Positions 36,976 through 47,279 of a stretch of 64,000 nucleotides of DNA are shown here, one piece after another (within the stretch, counting starts at the first letter, position 1; every line of letters begins with the position of its first letter). Source of the stretch: Embiotoca jacksoni (Eukaryota; Chordata; Actinopteri; Embiotocidae). The DNA lies in NCBI GenBank assembly GCA_022577435.1, contig JAKOON010000102.1, positions 438,001-502,000 of the forward strand, read 5' to 3'. Below the pieces are notes generated by a model, which made no database searches, was not told the origin of the DNA, and saw only the letters and a list, made by a program, of their open reading frames with translations. The position numbers were made by a program, and so were the translations under genes.

Positions 36976-37651
36976 TTTTTTCCTGGCGGAAATGTAAAAA
37001 AATAAAAAAAATAACCAAGAATTCAAGAGGTCAAGAGATAGATTGATAGGGTTAAAAAAAATAATAATAATAATCCTGTCGAACAAATAGATCAATTCTG
37101 TTGCTTTCGGCATTAAATTGTATTGCTACTATCGAATAACATTACACAACCACTGATCCTCCTAATCCAAACGGTTAATTAACTTATTTGCTCTTAATCA
37201 ATATGTCTCCAGCTGTCCGGTGACCTTTGGCTAATTTGTTGAAAAGCAAATGCATGAGGATATTCAGTGGTCACCGGTTCCATAGGGGAGAAGTGAATAA
37301 TTACATTACGTAAGCACGTTGGATTCACGCCAAATAAATGTATGTACATGTATGCTGTGTTAGTCTTGAAGTGATATAAATGCAAGGTAGTTTTTTTTTC
37401 AATGGGAAAGAGGCTAGTTTTTCAACCAAATGTGTAAAAAATGATGTTTTGAATGTCTGCCTACAGTCGAAACAACTGAAAATGACCCAAAGGCAACTGG
37501 ACTTGCTTGAGGTCCTTGAAGGTTAATCTCTATATGGAATAAGTAGAGAGCAGGGTCATAATCTCCTTCACTGGAACTGTCACAGCCACTGTTTTAGTTA
37601 TGTGGAGGACACAAAGTCAAAATCAAAACACAGGAAGTGAAACTTTTCACA

Positions 37652-37890
37652 GATCAATGCAGTAGACAGCAACATCAAATTCACCCGGGAGGATGTCAAA
37701 GGAAATAGTCTGGCCTTCCTGGACTGTGAGATGCACATCGAGATGACAGAAGCCTCAACATCGAAGCATATAGAAAACACACATACACAAATCAATATTT
37801 ACTCTTTGATTCTCAGCGCCCACTGAAGCACAAGCTGGAGGTTATCAGGAACCTTCACTATCAGGCTCAGAATATGCCCACCAGGACAAA
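37652..37890 (+). pseudogene. Penelope-like retroelement reverse transcriptase remnant
   Basis: Conceptual reading on the + strand gives INAVDSNIKFTREDVKGNSL then AFLDCEMHIE, and after a one-base frame change near 37744 it gives SLNIEAYRKHTYTNQYLLFD and a segment ending in LEVIRNLHYQAQ. The order N-I-K-F-T, FLDC, YRK-x-T-x-T-x-QYL-x-FDS and hKLxVIRxLHxxA is that of the C-terminal thumb part of Penelope-like reverse transcriptases (Neptune/Poseidon type). The catalytic palm (YxDD) and the GIY-YIG endonuclease are not present. This is a short, frameshifted fragment typical of 5'-truncated copies. Confidence 0.8.
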
Positions 37891-38254
37891 CAGAACTAGT
37901 TACCGCCGAGCGGTTGGAGGCCTCCACTTGCCACTCAAGTTATAGTTTACATACATATCTCTCTAAATTCATACACATGTTGCTACAAAGAAGGTATAAA
38001 TTCTAAAATGTGAATTGTTCACACACAACTTCAATCTTGACAGCAAGGAAGATCTATACAATCATCATTATTTCTAGATGGAAAGCCCGGGGTAATGTCA
38101 CTAATTCAGTATCTGTCATAAATGTGTAATATGGTCTCCCCTTCTTCTCCTGAGTTATGGTGTTGAGTAATGGACAGAAAAGAATAATAATAATTTCATC
38201 CTAATAGATGTTGGTGTGAAATGTTGTAATAATTACACCAGTGTGTGTTGCGTG

Positions 38255-38530
38255 GTCACAGTTTCCTCTGACCACCAAATTCTCATCAGTTCGTCCTTGA
38301 GTCCAACTAAATGTGTAAGAAATTCCCTCGAGGTGTTCCTGAAATATCACATTCACAAGAATAGGACTGACAGATGTGAGGTCATATTCATCTCGACCTC
38401 TGACCTTTGATCACATAAATCTACTCACTTCATCCTTGAGTCCAAATGAATGTTTATGCCTCATGTAAAGATCCTTCACGGGGTTCCTCAGATATCACAT
38501 TCACTAGAATGGAAAAGATCTAATAATTCA
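38255..38530. repeat. Dispersed repeat with two diverged internal units
   Basis: Two units of about 115-130 bp each read 'tcagttcgtccttgagtcca ... ccctcgaggtgttcctgaaa tatcacattcacaagaat' and 'cacttcatccttgagtccaa ... cttcacggggttcctcagat atcacattcactagaatgg', joined by 'tcgacctctgacctttgatc'. This phrase order is that of a widespread teleost repeat, which itself tends to occur as tandem units. It has no coding potential. Confidence 0.65.
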
Positions 38531-39921
38531 TCACTGAGGGAAAGTGAATATTTGTGCCAAATGTAGGTGTTCCCCATATATTGTGCTGGCGTGCATCGGT
38601 CAATAACAACACAATAAAGAGATGTTGCTAAAACAAATGTGTCTTTGGATGAATTGCTTGAATTTTAAAATTATCTTAAACATTTTTGTATTGCAAGAAA
38701 AAAAAAGTTATTCTGTGATATTTATCTTTTTGTCATGAAACACAACATTTTTACAATAAGGGGAAGATTGTAAATTTTCGATCAGTCAAGAGTAATTAAA
38801 AATAATCAGCTTGCAGGAGAGATTTCCAGCCTCAGTATTTACTTATTACATTTGACAGCAGGTGATCTGTTGAAATAAACAGTCCAGTATCTGCAGAGCC
38901 GTCTTGTTATACAACAGCAGAGTCACCAGTAACATCTATGTTCAGAATGCACAGGTGAGCAGTGATCATGAATAATTCAGCGCATCACTTGGGTTTGAAC
39001 TGACAGCGCAGAGGGGCGTACAGCTCTCCCATGAAGCTTTCAAACGATTGGTGACCAGCCTCGGTTTGCTCAGCTGACTCTGCCACGGGACATTTCAGTG
39101 GCCGCAGATAAGCTGCTTCCTTTCTTTCTCGGAGCCGGGAGGTTTCACTGCTGTCTGCACAGAGAGGAGAGAAGAGACACTTCATACGGAGTCACTGAGC
39201 TGATGACTCCTTGTTCTCATCAGCTGTCTGGGAAGTCACCAAGAATCCTGTTTAGCACCCTGTAACACCAGAGGAGTGAAACCAGGAGAAGAGCTGAAAA
39301 TATCTCTGCAGCAAAGAAAACTCTTTGTGTGAAACCTTAATTTTCTCTCGCTTTGCGGTGTCTAAAGAGGATTAAAGATAGCTGCAGTCCAGGAATCCCC
39401 CAAAAATTCATTTTAACATCTTTTTTCCCAAGTACTTCTGGTAGCATTTAGCTGATGTGGCACCTTGAGGTGAATTTCAACCCCAAATTCCTAATTTAAC
39501 TGGAAATCTTTATTTATAGGTTTCAAAAAGCCACAGATTGACCTAATAAGGGACAACGTCCTCATGGAAAGTGGAATGCATGTTCTAATTTTATGCACCG
39601 TGAGGCCACAGAGGGGGGAATTTACTGTGGTCCCACTTTCAGATGGTCGATCTGGTCTTTGTCGCCACCTGCTGTTTGTCCTCGGTGCCTGTCACGCTGC
39701 ATTTAAAGTCTCCTTGTAAAACCCTAAATTGTATTTCTACGGACATAAAAACTTTGATTTAAGCGTCCAGTGTAGGAAGTAACAGCAAAACAGATCAAAC
39801 TCAGAGGACGAACTTTAACAGTTGACATTTAAAATAGGAACGAAGCGCAAGTCTCCAATTATTGTCGAAATTCACTCAAATCTGGTGAGCGGATGAGTTT
39901 GCATCGACACTGACTGAGGTC

Positions 39922-40316
39922 CTGCTGTATGAGGAGGTCCTGTATGAGGAGGTCCTGTATGAGGAGGTCCTGTATGAGGAGGTCCTGTATGAGGAGGTCC
40001 TGCTGTATGAGGAGGTCCTGCTGTATGAGGAGGTCCTGTATGAGGAGGTCCTGCTGTATGAGGAGGTCCTGCTGTATGAGGAGGTCCTGTATGAGGAGGT
40101 CCTGCTGTATGAGGAGGTCCTGTATGAGGAGGTCCTGTATGAGGAGGTCCTGCTGTATGAGGAGGTCCTGCTGTATGAGGAGGTCCTGTATGAGGAGGTC
40201 CTGCTGTATGAGGAGGTCCTGTATGAGGAGGTCCTGTATGAGGAGGTCCTGCCTGTATGAGGAGGTCCTGTATGAGGAGGTCCTGTATGAGGAGGTCCTG
40301 TATGAGGAGGCCTCAC
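39922..40316. repeat. 15/18-bp minisatellite, about 24 units
   Basis: Tandem ctgtatgaggaggtc (15 bp), mixed irregularly with an 18-bp form that has an extra ctg (ctgctgtatgaggaggtc). One 19-bp variant near 40250 shifts the reading frame. All multiples-of-three frames are open, which produces long artefactual proteins on both strands. It is the first part of a 1.6-kb cluster of unrelated tandem arrays. Confidence 0.97.
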
Positions 40317-40389
40317 ACTTAAAGGAGGACCATACTGTTTTCTTCTCCTCAGGCGACATCCTGCATCTAATGAGACTGGTCCCTGTTTA

Positions 40390-40602
40390 CCACCCCCCTT
40401 CACCCTCTACCACCCCCTCCACCCTCTACCCCCCTTCACCCCTCTACCCCCCCTCCACCCTCTACCCCCCTTCACCCCTCTACCCCCCCTCCACCCTCTA
40501 CCCCCCCTTCACCCTCTCCACCCTCTACCCCCCTTCACCCCCTCCACCCTCTATCCCCCCTCCACCCCCCCTTCACCCTCTACCCCCCCCTTCACCCCCA
40601 CC
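40390..40602. repeat. C-rich degenerate minisatellite (ccctctaccccccttcacc-like)
   Basis: Alternating 'caccctctaccccccttcac' and 'ccctccaccctctacccccc' units with many C5-C7 runs. The + strand is almost free of G over about 200 bp, so the minus strand can form G-quadruplexes. It directly joins the next array. Confidence 0.95.
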
Positions 40603-40755
40603 AGGACACAATGACACCTGGACACCAGGACACCTGGACACCTGGACACCAGGACACCAGGACACCTGGACACAATGACACCTGGACATCTGGACACCAG
40701 GACACCTGGACACCTGGACACCTGGACACCAGGACACCTGGACACCTGGAGACGC
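40603..40755. repeat. ggacacctggacacc minisatellite (9-10-bp core)
   Basis: Repeats of ggacacctg, ggacaccag and ggacacaatgaca. An irregular mixture of CTG, CAG and ATG endings gives short higher-order blocks. It produces a Gly-His-Leu-Asp-Thr-Trp frame that is not a gene. Confidence 0.95.
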
Positions 40756-40848
40756 CGCCGACCGCCGGAAGTACGAAACAGGTATGTTGAGCTAGCACTC
40801 CCAACTTTATTTTCATGCTGACAACAAACTGTAAATCCGAAACGTTTC

Positions 40849-41520
40849 GGTCTTCTCACCGGTCTTCTCACCGGACTTCTCACCGGTCTTCTCACCGGAC
40901 TTCTCACCGGTCTTCTCACCGGACTTCTCACCGGTCTTCTCACCGGTCTTCTCACCGGTCTTCTCACCGGACTTCCCACCGGTCTTCTCACCGGACTTCT
41001 CACCGGTCTTCTCACCGGACTTCTCACCGGACTTCTCACCGGTCTTCTCACCGGACTTCTCACCGGTCTTCTCACCGGTCTTCTCACCGGACTTCCCACC
41101 GGTCTTCTCACCGGACTTCCCACCGGACTTCTCACCGGACTTCTCACCGGTCTTCTCACCGGACTTCTCACCGGTCTTCTCACCGGTCTTCTCACCGGAC
41201 TTCTCACCGGTCTTCTCACCGGTCTTCTCACCGGACTTCCCACCGGTCTTCTCACCGGACTTCTCACTGGTCTTCTCACCGGACTTCTCACCGGACTTCT
41301 CACCGGTCTTCTCACCGGACTTCTCACCGGACTTCTCACCGGTCTTCTCACCGGTCTTCTCACCGGACTTCTCACCGGTCTTCTCACCGGTCTTCTCACC
41401 GGACTTCCCACCGGTCTTCTCACCGGACTTCTCACCGGTCTTCTCACCGGTCTTCTCACCGGACTTCCCACCGGTCTTCTCACCGGACTTCTCACCGGTC
41501 TTCTCACCGGACTTCTCCGG
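40849..41520. repeat. 12-bp minisatellite cttctcaccgg(t/a), about 55 units
   Basis: Nearly perfect 12-mers with two main states at the last base (t or a) in irregular order. A rarer cttcccacc variant starts its acttccc at 40971, 41091, 41115, 41235, 41403 and 41463. Every unit keeps a CCGG/ACCGG CpG, except a single cactgg change near 41267, so the array has more than 50 CpGs at 12-bp spacing. Long open frames on both strands (Ser-Ser-His-Arg and Arg-Pro-Val-Arg repeats) arise from the period. Confidence 0.97.
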
Positions 41521-42600
41521 AGATGCACCGACTGCTCACCAATCTACTCCGGTTGGCGATATCACAACTTGTTGACAGGGATTTCAGCTTTTTTTTTAGG
41601 CATGATGTTCAAAAAAAGGTTTCGCGTTGTAAAACGTACTTCCGGTGGATTTCAAAATAATGGACAGGAACGCCAAAAAGTACAACTGTTTTATTTAAGA
41701 TTAAAAGTCAATAATATGAAGAAAGACAACGTGAACCCCTCTCAAGTCCATTTCAGCTTGTATTTATTGCACATATACATTAAAAGTACAGATGTACCAA
41801 CTTGCTGTCCGTCTCAGCCCTGATGACGATGAACACCAGCAAACATTACAAAATGGAAGGTCATTCAAAACAAGGACGTTTGTCCACTCGAGACATCAGA
41901 TCATCAATCATGCATCATATCACAAGTAAAACCTGGAATATGAAATCGTCCTCTTGTCCTGTCTAACCGGACCTTCTCAGTTCTCTGTGATTGAAGCATC
42001 CAGGATGTTCATGTTGTGGTATCATCTGCAAATTTCACAATACTGTCACTTAAATGTTTGGCAATATTTATATAGCTAATATATCCAATTATAGTAGTAG
42101 GATTGTAGTAGTTTAACACCATTATTAATCAACTTTATTAAAGACTGTGCATTTTATAAAACGGTACAATTTATCCAGGGGACACAGTTCAATACAAGAA
42201 AATAGCAAATGGAACATAAAAACACGTCTAAACACTAAAGTTTTTAATAAAGGAACAGTTTTTATAGCAGTAAGATTTTTGGAGAACCTTATTGTATAAT
42301 TGTAGTTTTTAAGCTGATAATAATACAAGACCAAGTTGATGGTCTTGTATTTCCTGATGTTACACTTGTTTATACAGACTTTTAAAAAACGAATCTTTAG
42401 TTATGAATAATAAATGTAACATTTGAATGATATTGTGTGGAAACCCAGTATTGACGCAAAATAATGCTTTGACCTGTGTTTGGTTCCTGCAACGGACATC
42501 TTCATACATAATATATAATATATAACATGTTCATAAACCCCCCTACTTAATCGTTAAAGTATTTAATTTGATCTTCTATTGTCTAAACAAATGGGTTTCA
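41521..42600. other. Interval between minisatellite cluster and slc35f6
   Basis: No recognisable exon or dispersed repeat. AT-rich, with a short (tataata) stretch near 42509-42525. CpG-containing sequence begins only after about 42620, towards slc35f6. Confidence 0.5.
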
Positions 42601-42665
42601 CTCAGTTTCTCCTTTGTTCCGTCATATCCGACCGGACGTGAAGGCAGCATGTAGTTGGCGCAGCG

Positions 42666-42687
42666 GTCAGCTGACTGTCGTCACGTG
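42666..42687 (+). promoter_or_regulatory. Paired E-boxes upstream of slc35f6 (CLEAR-like)
   Basis: gtcagctgac (42666-42675) is a perfect palindromic E-box. gtcacgtg (42680-42687) matches the core of the CLEAR motif GTCACGTGAC bound by TFEB/MITF-family factors, or equally an USF-type E-box. They lie about 96-117 bp before the slc35f6 start codon. Function is inferred from position and motif only. Confidence 0.4.
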
Positions 42688-42782
42688 GTGTTCAAAGGCA
42701 TGAATAAACAGCAGGAGCAGCTGGTCAGCTGAACACAGCTGGTCGTCGTGTCCAGGTGTCCAGGTGTTTGTCCCCCTTCAGC

Positions 42783-45700
42783 ATGGCGTGGACCAAATAC
42801 CAGCTGTTCCTCGCGGGACTGATGCTCACCACCGGCTCCTTGAACACGCTGTCGGCCAAGTAAGTTCATTCACGATGGCTCCTGTTGTGTTCGTAGTTAA
42901 AGGGATCATCCAGCAGCGCTGCAGGTAGTTCACACAAACAAAGTTTACGTGCATTTATTGGAACGTAGTCATTTACATTAATTGATTAATTGATTAATAA
43001 ATTGATTAACGCTTTTATTACCAGCTCACATGTGTAAATAAAGGTAACCTGAAGCTGTTGCTACTGTATCTGCTAGCCGCTAATGTTAGCAGCTAAGTAG
43101 TGAGGTAACCGTTTGTTGGCTGTGCACACAGATAATATAATGATATCAAGCTGGACTTTTCCGGGTTTTAGGAAGCTGAGCTGTGTGAGGACAGACATTT
43201 CAATGTTTCTGACCCAGATAAGTCTGCAGTCAGGAAGCAGCTGCAGATTCATGCAAGTAGGAGATCTAGCAAAGGCCAGGTCTGACTCATCCAGGTGTCC
43301 TGCAGCTGAGTGGTGTCCTGCAGCTGAGTGGTGTCCTTATCATGAGCTATCTGGTGATTAAATCTTCTGGGAGGACATTTCTGTCTGAGGTTAAGTAATG
43401 GCCGAGATTATTTTACAGGTTATCCTGAGAATGTTGTTTAGAGCTGCAACAAAACATTGTTTTAATTTGAAACTCAGATTAGGATTTCAGTGCGTTTTAC
43501 ATATTTTTAAACCACAATGGGACACTTTGATGTTTTGTCCAAAACCCAAAGATAATCAGTTTACAATAAATTAAACAGATCAGCAAATCTTCACATCTGA
43601 GAAGCAGGAAATGGTTCATAATATTAATTTGAGTCAAGTCCTCCTCACGATAGGAAAATGTGCCATTTGAGTGAAACGAGAAACTCAGCGTGTTTAACTT
43701 CTCCATTAATCTGTGCTGTCAGCATCCCGCTGCCTGACACGCACTCATCTGTCCTTTTGTGGTGTTTGTCGGCCGAACGAAACTCGAATCTGCTACGAAT
43801 CGGGTCGAGTTGTGATAATGAGTCAGACAAAACGTGCTGTGTCACGTTGGTCAAAGAGGAACACGGATACTAACAGGTTACGTTTCACAACAGTCACCTG
43901 AAACCTTCCCGGTCACAGTGCGGCCTCACTGCTTTCTGAAGTCATACAGTTCAGATCCGTTACCGCCTGTCGGCTGATAGTTGTGATGCTGTTTCTTCTT
44001 TTCTTTCATACAATATGTATCATGTGGCAATTTTTAATCCAAAGCACACGGGCAATAATTTAGATGATAGCAGAAGAGTTGAATCACTCAATTGTCCCAC
44101 TCTAGTTGTGTAATGATGAGCTCAGACTCAGTAGGAAACATTTCAGAGAAGTGTTGTGTCAGCATCTTTTTAAAGACCACATGCCTGTCTTGCAGATTAA
44201 AGCAGGCGTCCGGGACGCTCACATGTCAGTCATGCTTTCTGTCACTGTCTGGCTCTAAAAGTCAAAGTTTTATGCAGATCTATCACCAGTGAAAAGCAAC
44301 GTCATTGAATCATTCAGTCGGACTCTGTCGTGTTTTACTGCACTGCTCAGCGTTTTATGTTAAACGGATGTACTGCATTTAAAGGGAGACGTATAAATCA
44401 TTTACAAGTTATATTTCAGGCAGTTGCTGCTCAAACTTTTAATGCTCACAATGTAAAAGATTTCAAAATCAGGGTTTGTTGCACACTTTGTTATATTTCT
44501 TACACTGAAGTAAGTAAGAAAACACCTATATCCATAATTAAGTTGTAAAATTGTCTTTTTGTCAAACAGATGGGCTGACATGTTCTACGCACCGGGTTGC
44601 CATGACGACCCTAAACATCAGTTTGCACACCCATTCGTACAGGTACAGTAAGACGTTTCAAGTGACGTCATTGTTAAGCACTTTATTTTTCCTCAGCAGC
44701 ACAAAGAGTTAAAAAATCCAACTGACTATTAAACTACATTAATTTCTTGGTTATACCTAAAATGTGACCCTTCCCTCCCTCCCTCCCTCCTTCCCTCCCT
44801 CCTTCCCTCTCTCCTTCCCTCCCTCCTTCCCTCCCTCCTTCCCTCTCTCCTTCCCTCCCTCCTTCCCTCTCTCCTTCCCTCTCTCCTTCCCTCCCTCCTT
44901 CCCTCCCTCCTTCCCTCCCTCCCTCTCTCCTTCCCTCCCTCCCTCCCTCCCTCCTTCCCTCCCTCCTTCCTTCCTTCCCTCCCTCTTTCCCTCCCTCCTT
45001 CCCTCCCTCCTTCCTTCCATCCCTCCCTCCTTCCCTCCTTCCATCCCTCCTTCCTTCCATCCCTCCCTCCTTCCCTCCTTCCTTCCTTCCTTCCTTCCCT
45101 CCCTCCCTCCCTCCTTCCCTCCCCATCCAGGCAGTGGGGATGTTTCTGGGTGAGTTCAGCTGTCTCGCAGCCTTCTACATCCTGCTTTGCCACGACAAAC
45201 GCAGACCACAACCCAAGATGAACGCCGCCCAGAGCTTTAACCCTCTCCTCTTCTTCGCCCCGGCCATGTGTGACATGACGGCCACCTCCATCATGTATGT
45301 TGGTAAGTGACCAAAAGCTTTACTTCATAAATGAAGAAGGAAATATGGACCACCAGCTGATTTGAAATGCTCCTCTGTTGATGTTGTTGTTTGTCTTCAC
45401 TGTAAAATGCCATATGCAATTTAGTCATTGGAGAAGAGGTCATTTATTTCGTCAGAGGTTGTTTTCATCAGTGTTACTTTGAGCTTCATTGGACTCTTAC
45501 GAATTAGGTGTTTGAAGTATCATGTAAAGAAAAGCCTGAATTTCTAGATCATGAATCTACAAAATGTATTTTTGTCAATGTCGGTGATTCACCCGCATCC
45601 GTTAAACTCCACTATCAGTTCGCTTTAAAACTTTCTTTTTCTTTTTCCAGCGCTCAACATGACGAGCGCCTCCAGCTTCCAGATGCTTCGTGGAGCTGTC

Positions 45701-47106
45701 ATCATCTTCACTGGTCTTCTCTCTGTGGCTTTTCTTGGGCGTCGCCTGGCAGCGAATCAGTGGATCGGTATTTTTATCACCATCCTGGGCCTGGTGATAG
45801 TGGGCCTCGCCGACTTTGTCAGCGGACACAGAGACGACTCGCACAAACTCAGTGACGTCATCACTGGTAAGATGTTTTTTGTATTGTGTGGCAATGTCCT
45901 CTGTAGTTAATCTGTAGTGATACAGGAAAAGTGACGAGAAAAACAGTATAATAGGGAAATCCGGTTGGTTCTCCATTCCTTCAAAAATACCGTGTTTTAT
46001 TGGCAGTAAACGAACCGCCACTAATCTCTTTTGTCCTGCAGGAGATCTCCTGATCATCACGGCACAGATCATTGTCGCCGTGCAGATGGTCCTGGAGGAA
46101 AAGTTTGTCTACAAACATGACGTCCATCCTCTTCGGGCTGTCGGAACTGAAGGTACAGCAGTTTGTTTTTTTCTTTATCTGCAGCAACGTGCCGTTACAT
46201 TCTTGTAAACCGAACACCAAAACTCTGGTACTGGAGATGAATCCTGAGGATAGATTTGTATCCCACCAAACCCATAAAAGGGCGAAAAGAGGCACTAAAG
46301 TAGAGTTTGCTAAACACCTGAGTAACAGCACATAGGGTGTTCCCAGCTAACATCTAATCACAATCTTTGAGTACCTATAAGATGCAATGAGCACATCTCA
46401 TGATGCGTTAATTTTCCCTTCATGGATTTCAGCGAATCGCAATGCATTTCATCACATATCTTGCAAACGGGCTCACATGGCAGCCTCTTATTGGTCATCA
46501 CTGCTAATCATGTTGCCCTGCGTGAACTTTTAGTGACCCCAGCCCATCGGGCCAGCGGTTATGTCACATCCTGAACCCATTGGGAACTGCCGTCAGATTC
46601 AATTCATTTTTTTCTTTCCAGGTTTCTTTGGTTTCTTTGTCCTTTCACTGCTGCTCATCCCCATGTACTTCATCAATGTTGGCAACTTCAGCAACAACCC
46701 TCGGCAGGTCCTGGAGGACGCGCTGGATGCCTTCTGTCAGATCGGACACGAGCCTCTCATCCTGCTGGCTCTGCTGGGCAACACGGTCAGCATCGCCTTC
46801 TTCAACTTCGCCGGGATCAGCGTCACCAAGGAGATCAGCGCCACCACCCGCATGGTGCTGGACAGCCTGCGTACGCTGGTCATCTGGGTGGTCAGCCTGG
46901 CGTTGGATTGGGAGAAGTTTCACGGCCTGCAGGTTCTGGGCTTCCTGGTTCTGCTGCTGGGCACGGCGATCTACAACGGACTGCACCGCCCCCTGCTGGC
47001 CAGGATACCGTGCTGCGCCGGGCTGGTGAACGTAGAGGAGAACAGCCCGGGAGAAAGAGAGAGACTGCTGAGTGACGGCCAGGTGCAGGCTGGTGAAGAC
47101 TCCTAA
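42783..47106 (+). CDS. slc35f6: SLC35F6, EamA/DMT-family multi-pass membrane protein (complete, 6 coding exons)
   Basis: Coding exons are 42783-42859, 44570-44642, 45131-45302, 45651-45866, 46042-46152 and 46622-47106. All introns are GT-AG and the reading frame closes exactly, giving 377 residues, close to the roughly 370 of the human protein. The start MAWTKYQLFLAGLMLTTGSL is family-typical and hydrophobic (signal-anchor-like). Hallmark blocks follow: QAVGMFLGEFSCLAAFYILL, MTSASSFQMLRGAVIIFTGL, GDLLIITAQIIVAVQMVLEE, FFNFAGISVTKE and LDSLRTLVIWVVSLAL, forming about ten membrane segments of the drug/metabolite transporter fold. The C-terminal cytosolic tail has ERERLL (residues 361-366), an acidic dileucine sorting motif that fits the lysosomal location reported for the human protein. 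The human protein is also called ANT2-binding protein, with a mitochondrial role. The transported substrate is not established. Intron 2 carries an unusual pyrimidine tract (separate entry). Confidence 0.97.
43435..43640 (+). repeat. Dispersed teleost repeat in slc35f6 intron 1
   Basis: Contains 'tttagagctgcaacaaaaca', 'tttgatgttttgtccaaaac', 'ccaaagataatcagtttaca' and 'cttcacatctgagaagcagg'. The order matches a very abundant teleost repeat that normally begins 'gggctgcaactaacgatta'. The 5' part is strongly eroded. Confidence 0.65.
44768..45124 (+). repeat. 357-bp (CCCT/CCTT)n pyrimidine tract ending at a splice acceptor
   Basis: Almost pure C/T tetranucleotides with only three A interruptions (45019, 45043, 45059). 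It fills about three quarters of slc35f6 intron 2 and ends 6 bp before the acceptor AG (45129-45130) of exon 3. The minus strand is a Gly/Arg/Glu-coding purine run, open in several frames but not a gene. Long mirror-like homopurine-homopyrimidine DNA can form triplex H-DNA. Confidence 0.97.
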
Positions 47107-47279
47107 AACATGTCGGCGCACTCGGCTCAGACAGCATCCCGGTGGGATGGACTGTCTGTCAAAGACACTGCACCTCTGATGAATGCTGTCAGTGATGTGC
47201 CTGTCACTTTTGAAACATTTTCACATTTTAGATTTTAACTGACGTCCCGCAATGCTGTAATAGGTGGTGCTTTTGAAGA

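Noticed and set aside
40551..41528. 325-codon open frame on the minus strand and 281-codon frame on the + strand
   Set aside because: Both are made by the 12-bp minisatellite, whose period keeps every frame open; there is no domain and no start/splice context.
20861..42600. A centromeric histone (CENPA) gene, expected beside SLC35F6 in human
   Set aside because: No histone-fold sequence was found on either strand in this interval or in 47107-58052.
44729..45211. Gly/Arg/Glu-rich 160-codon minus-strand frame
   Set aside because: It is the purine strand of the CT microsatellite inside slc35f6 intron 2 and overlaps exon 3 on the other strand.
46580..47121. 149- and 158-codon frames overlapping slc35f6 exon 6
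   Set aside because: Other-frame and antisense shadows of the last slc35f6 exon.
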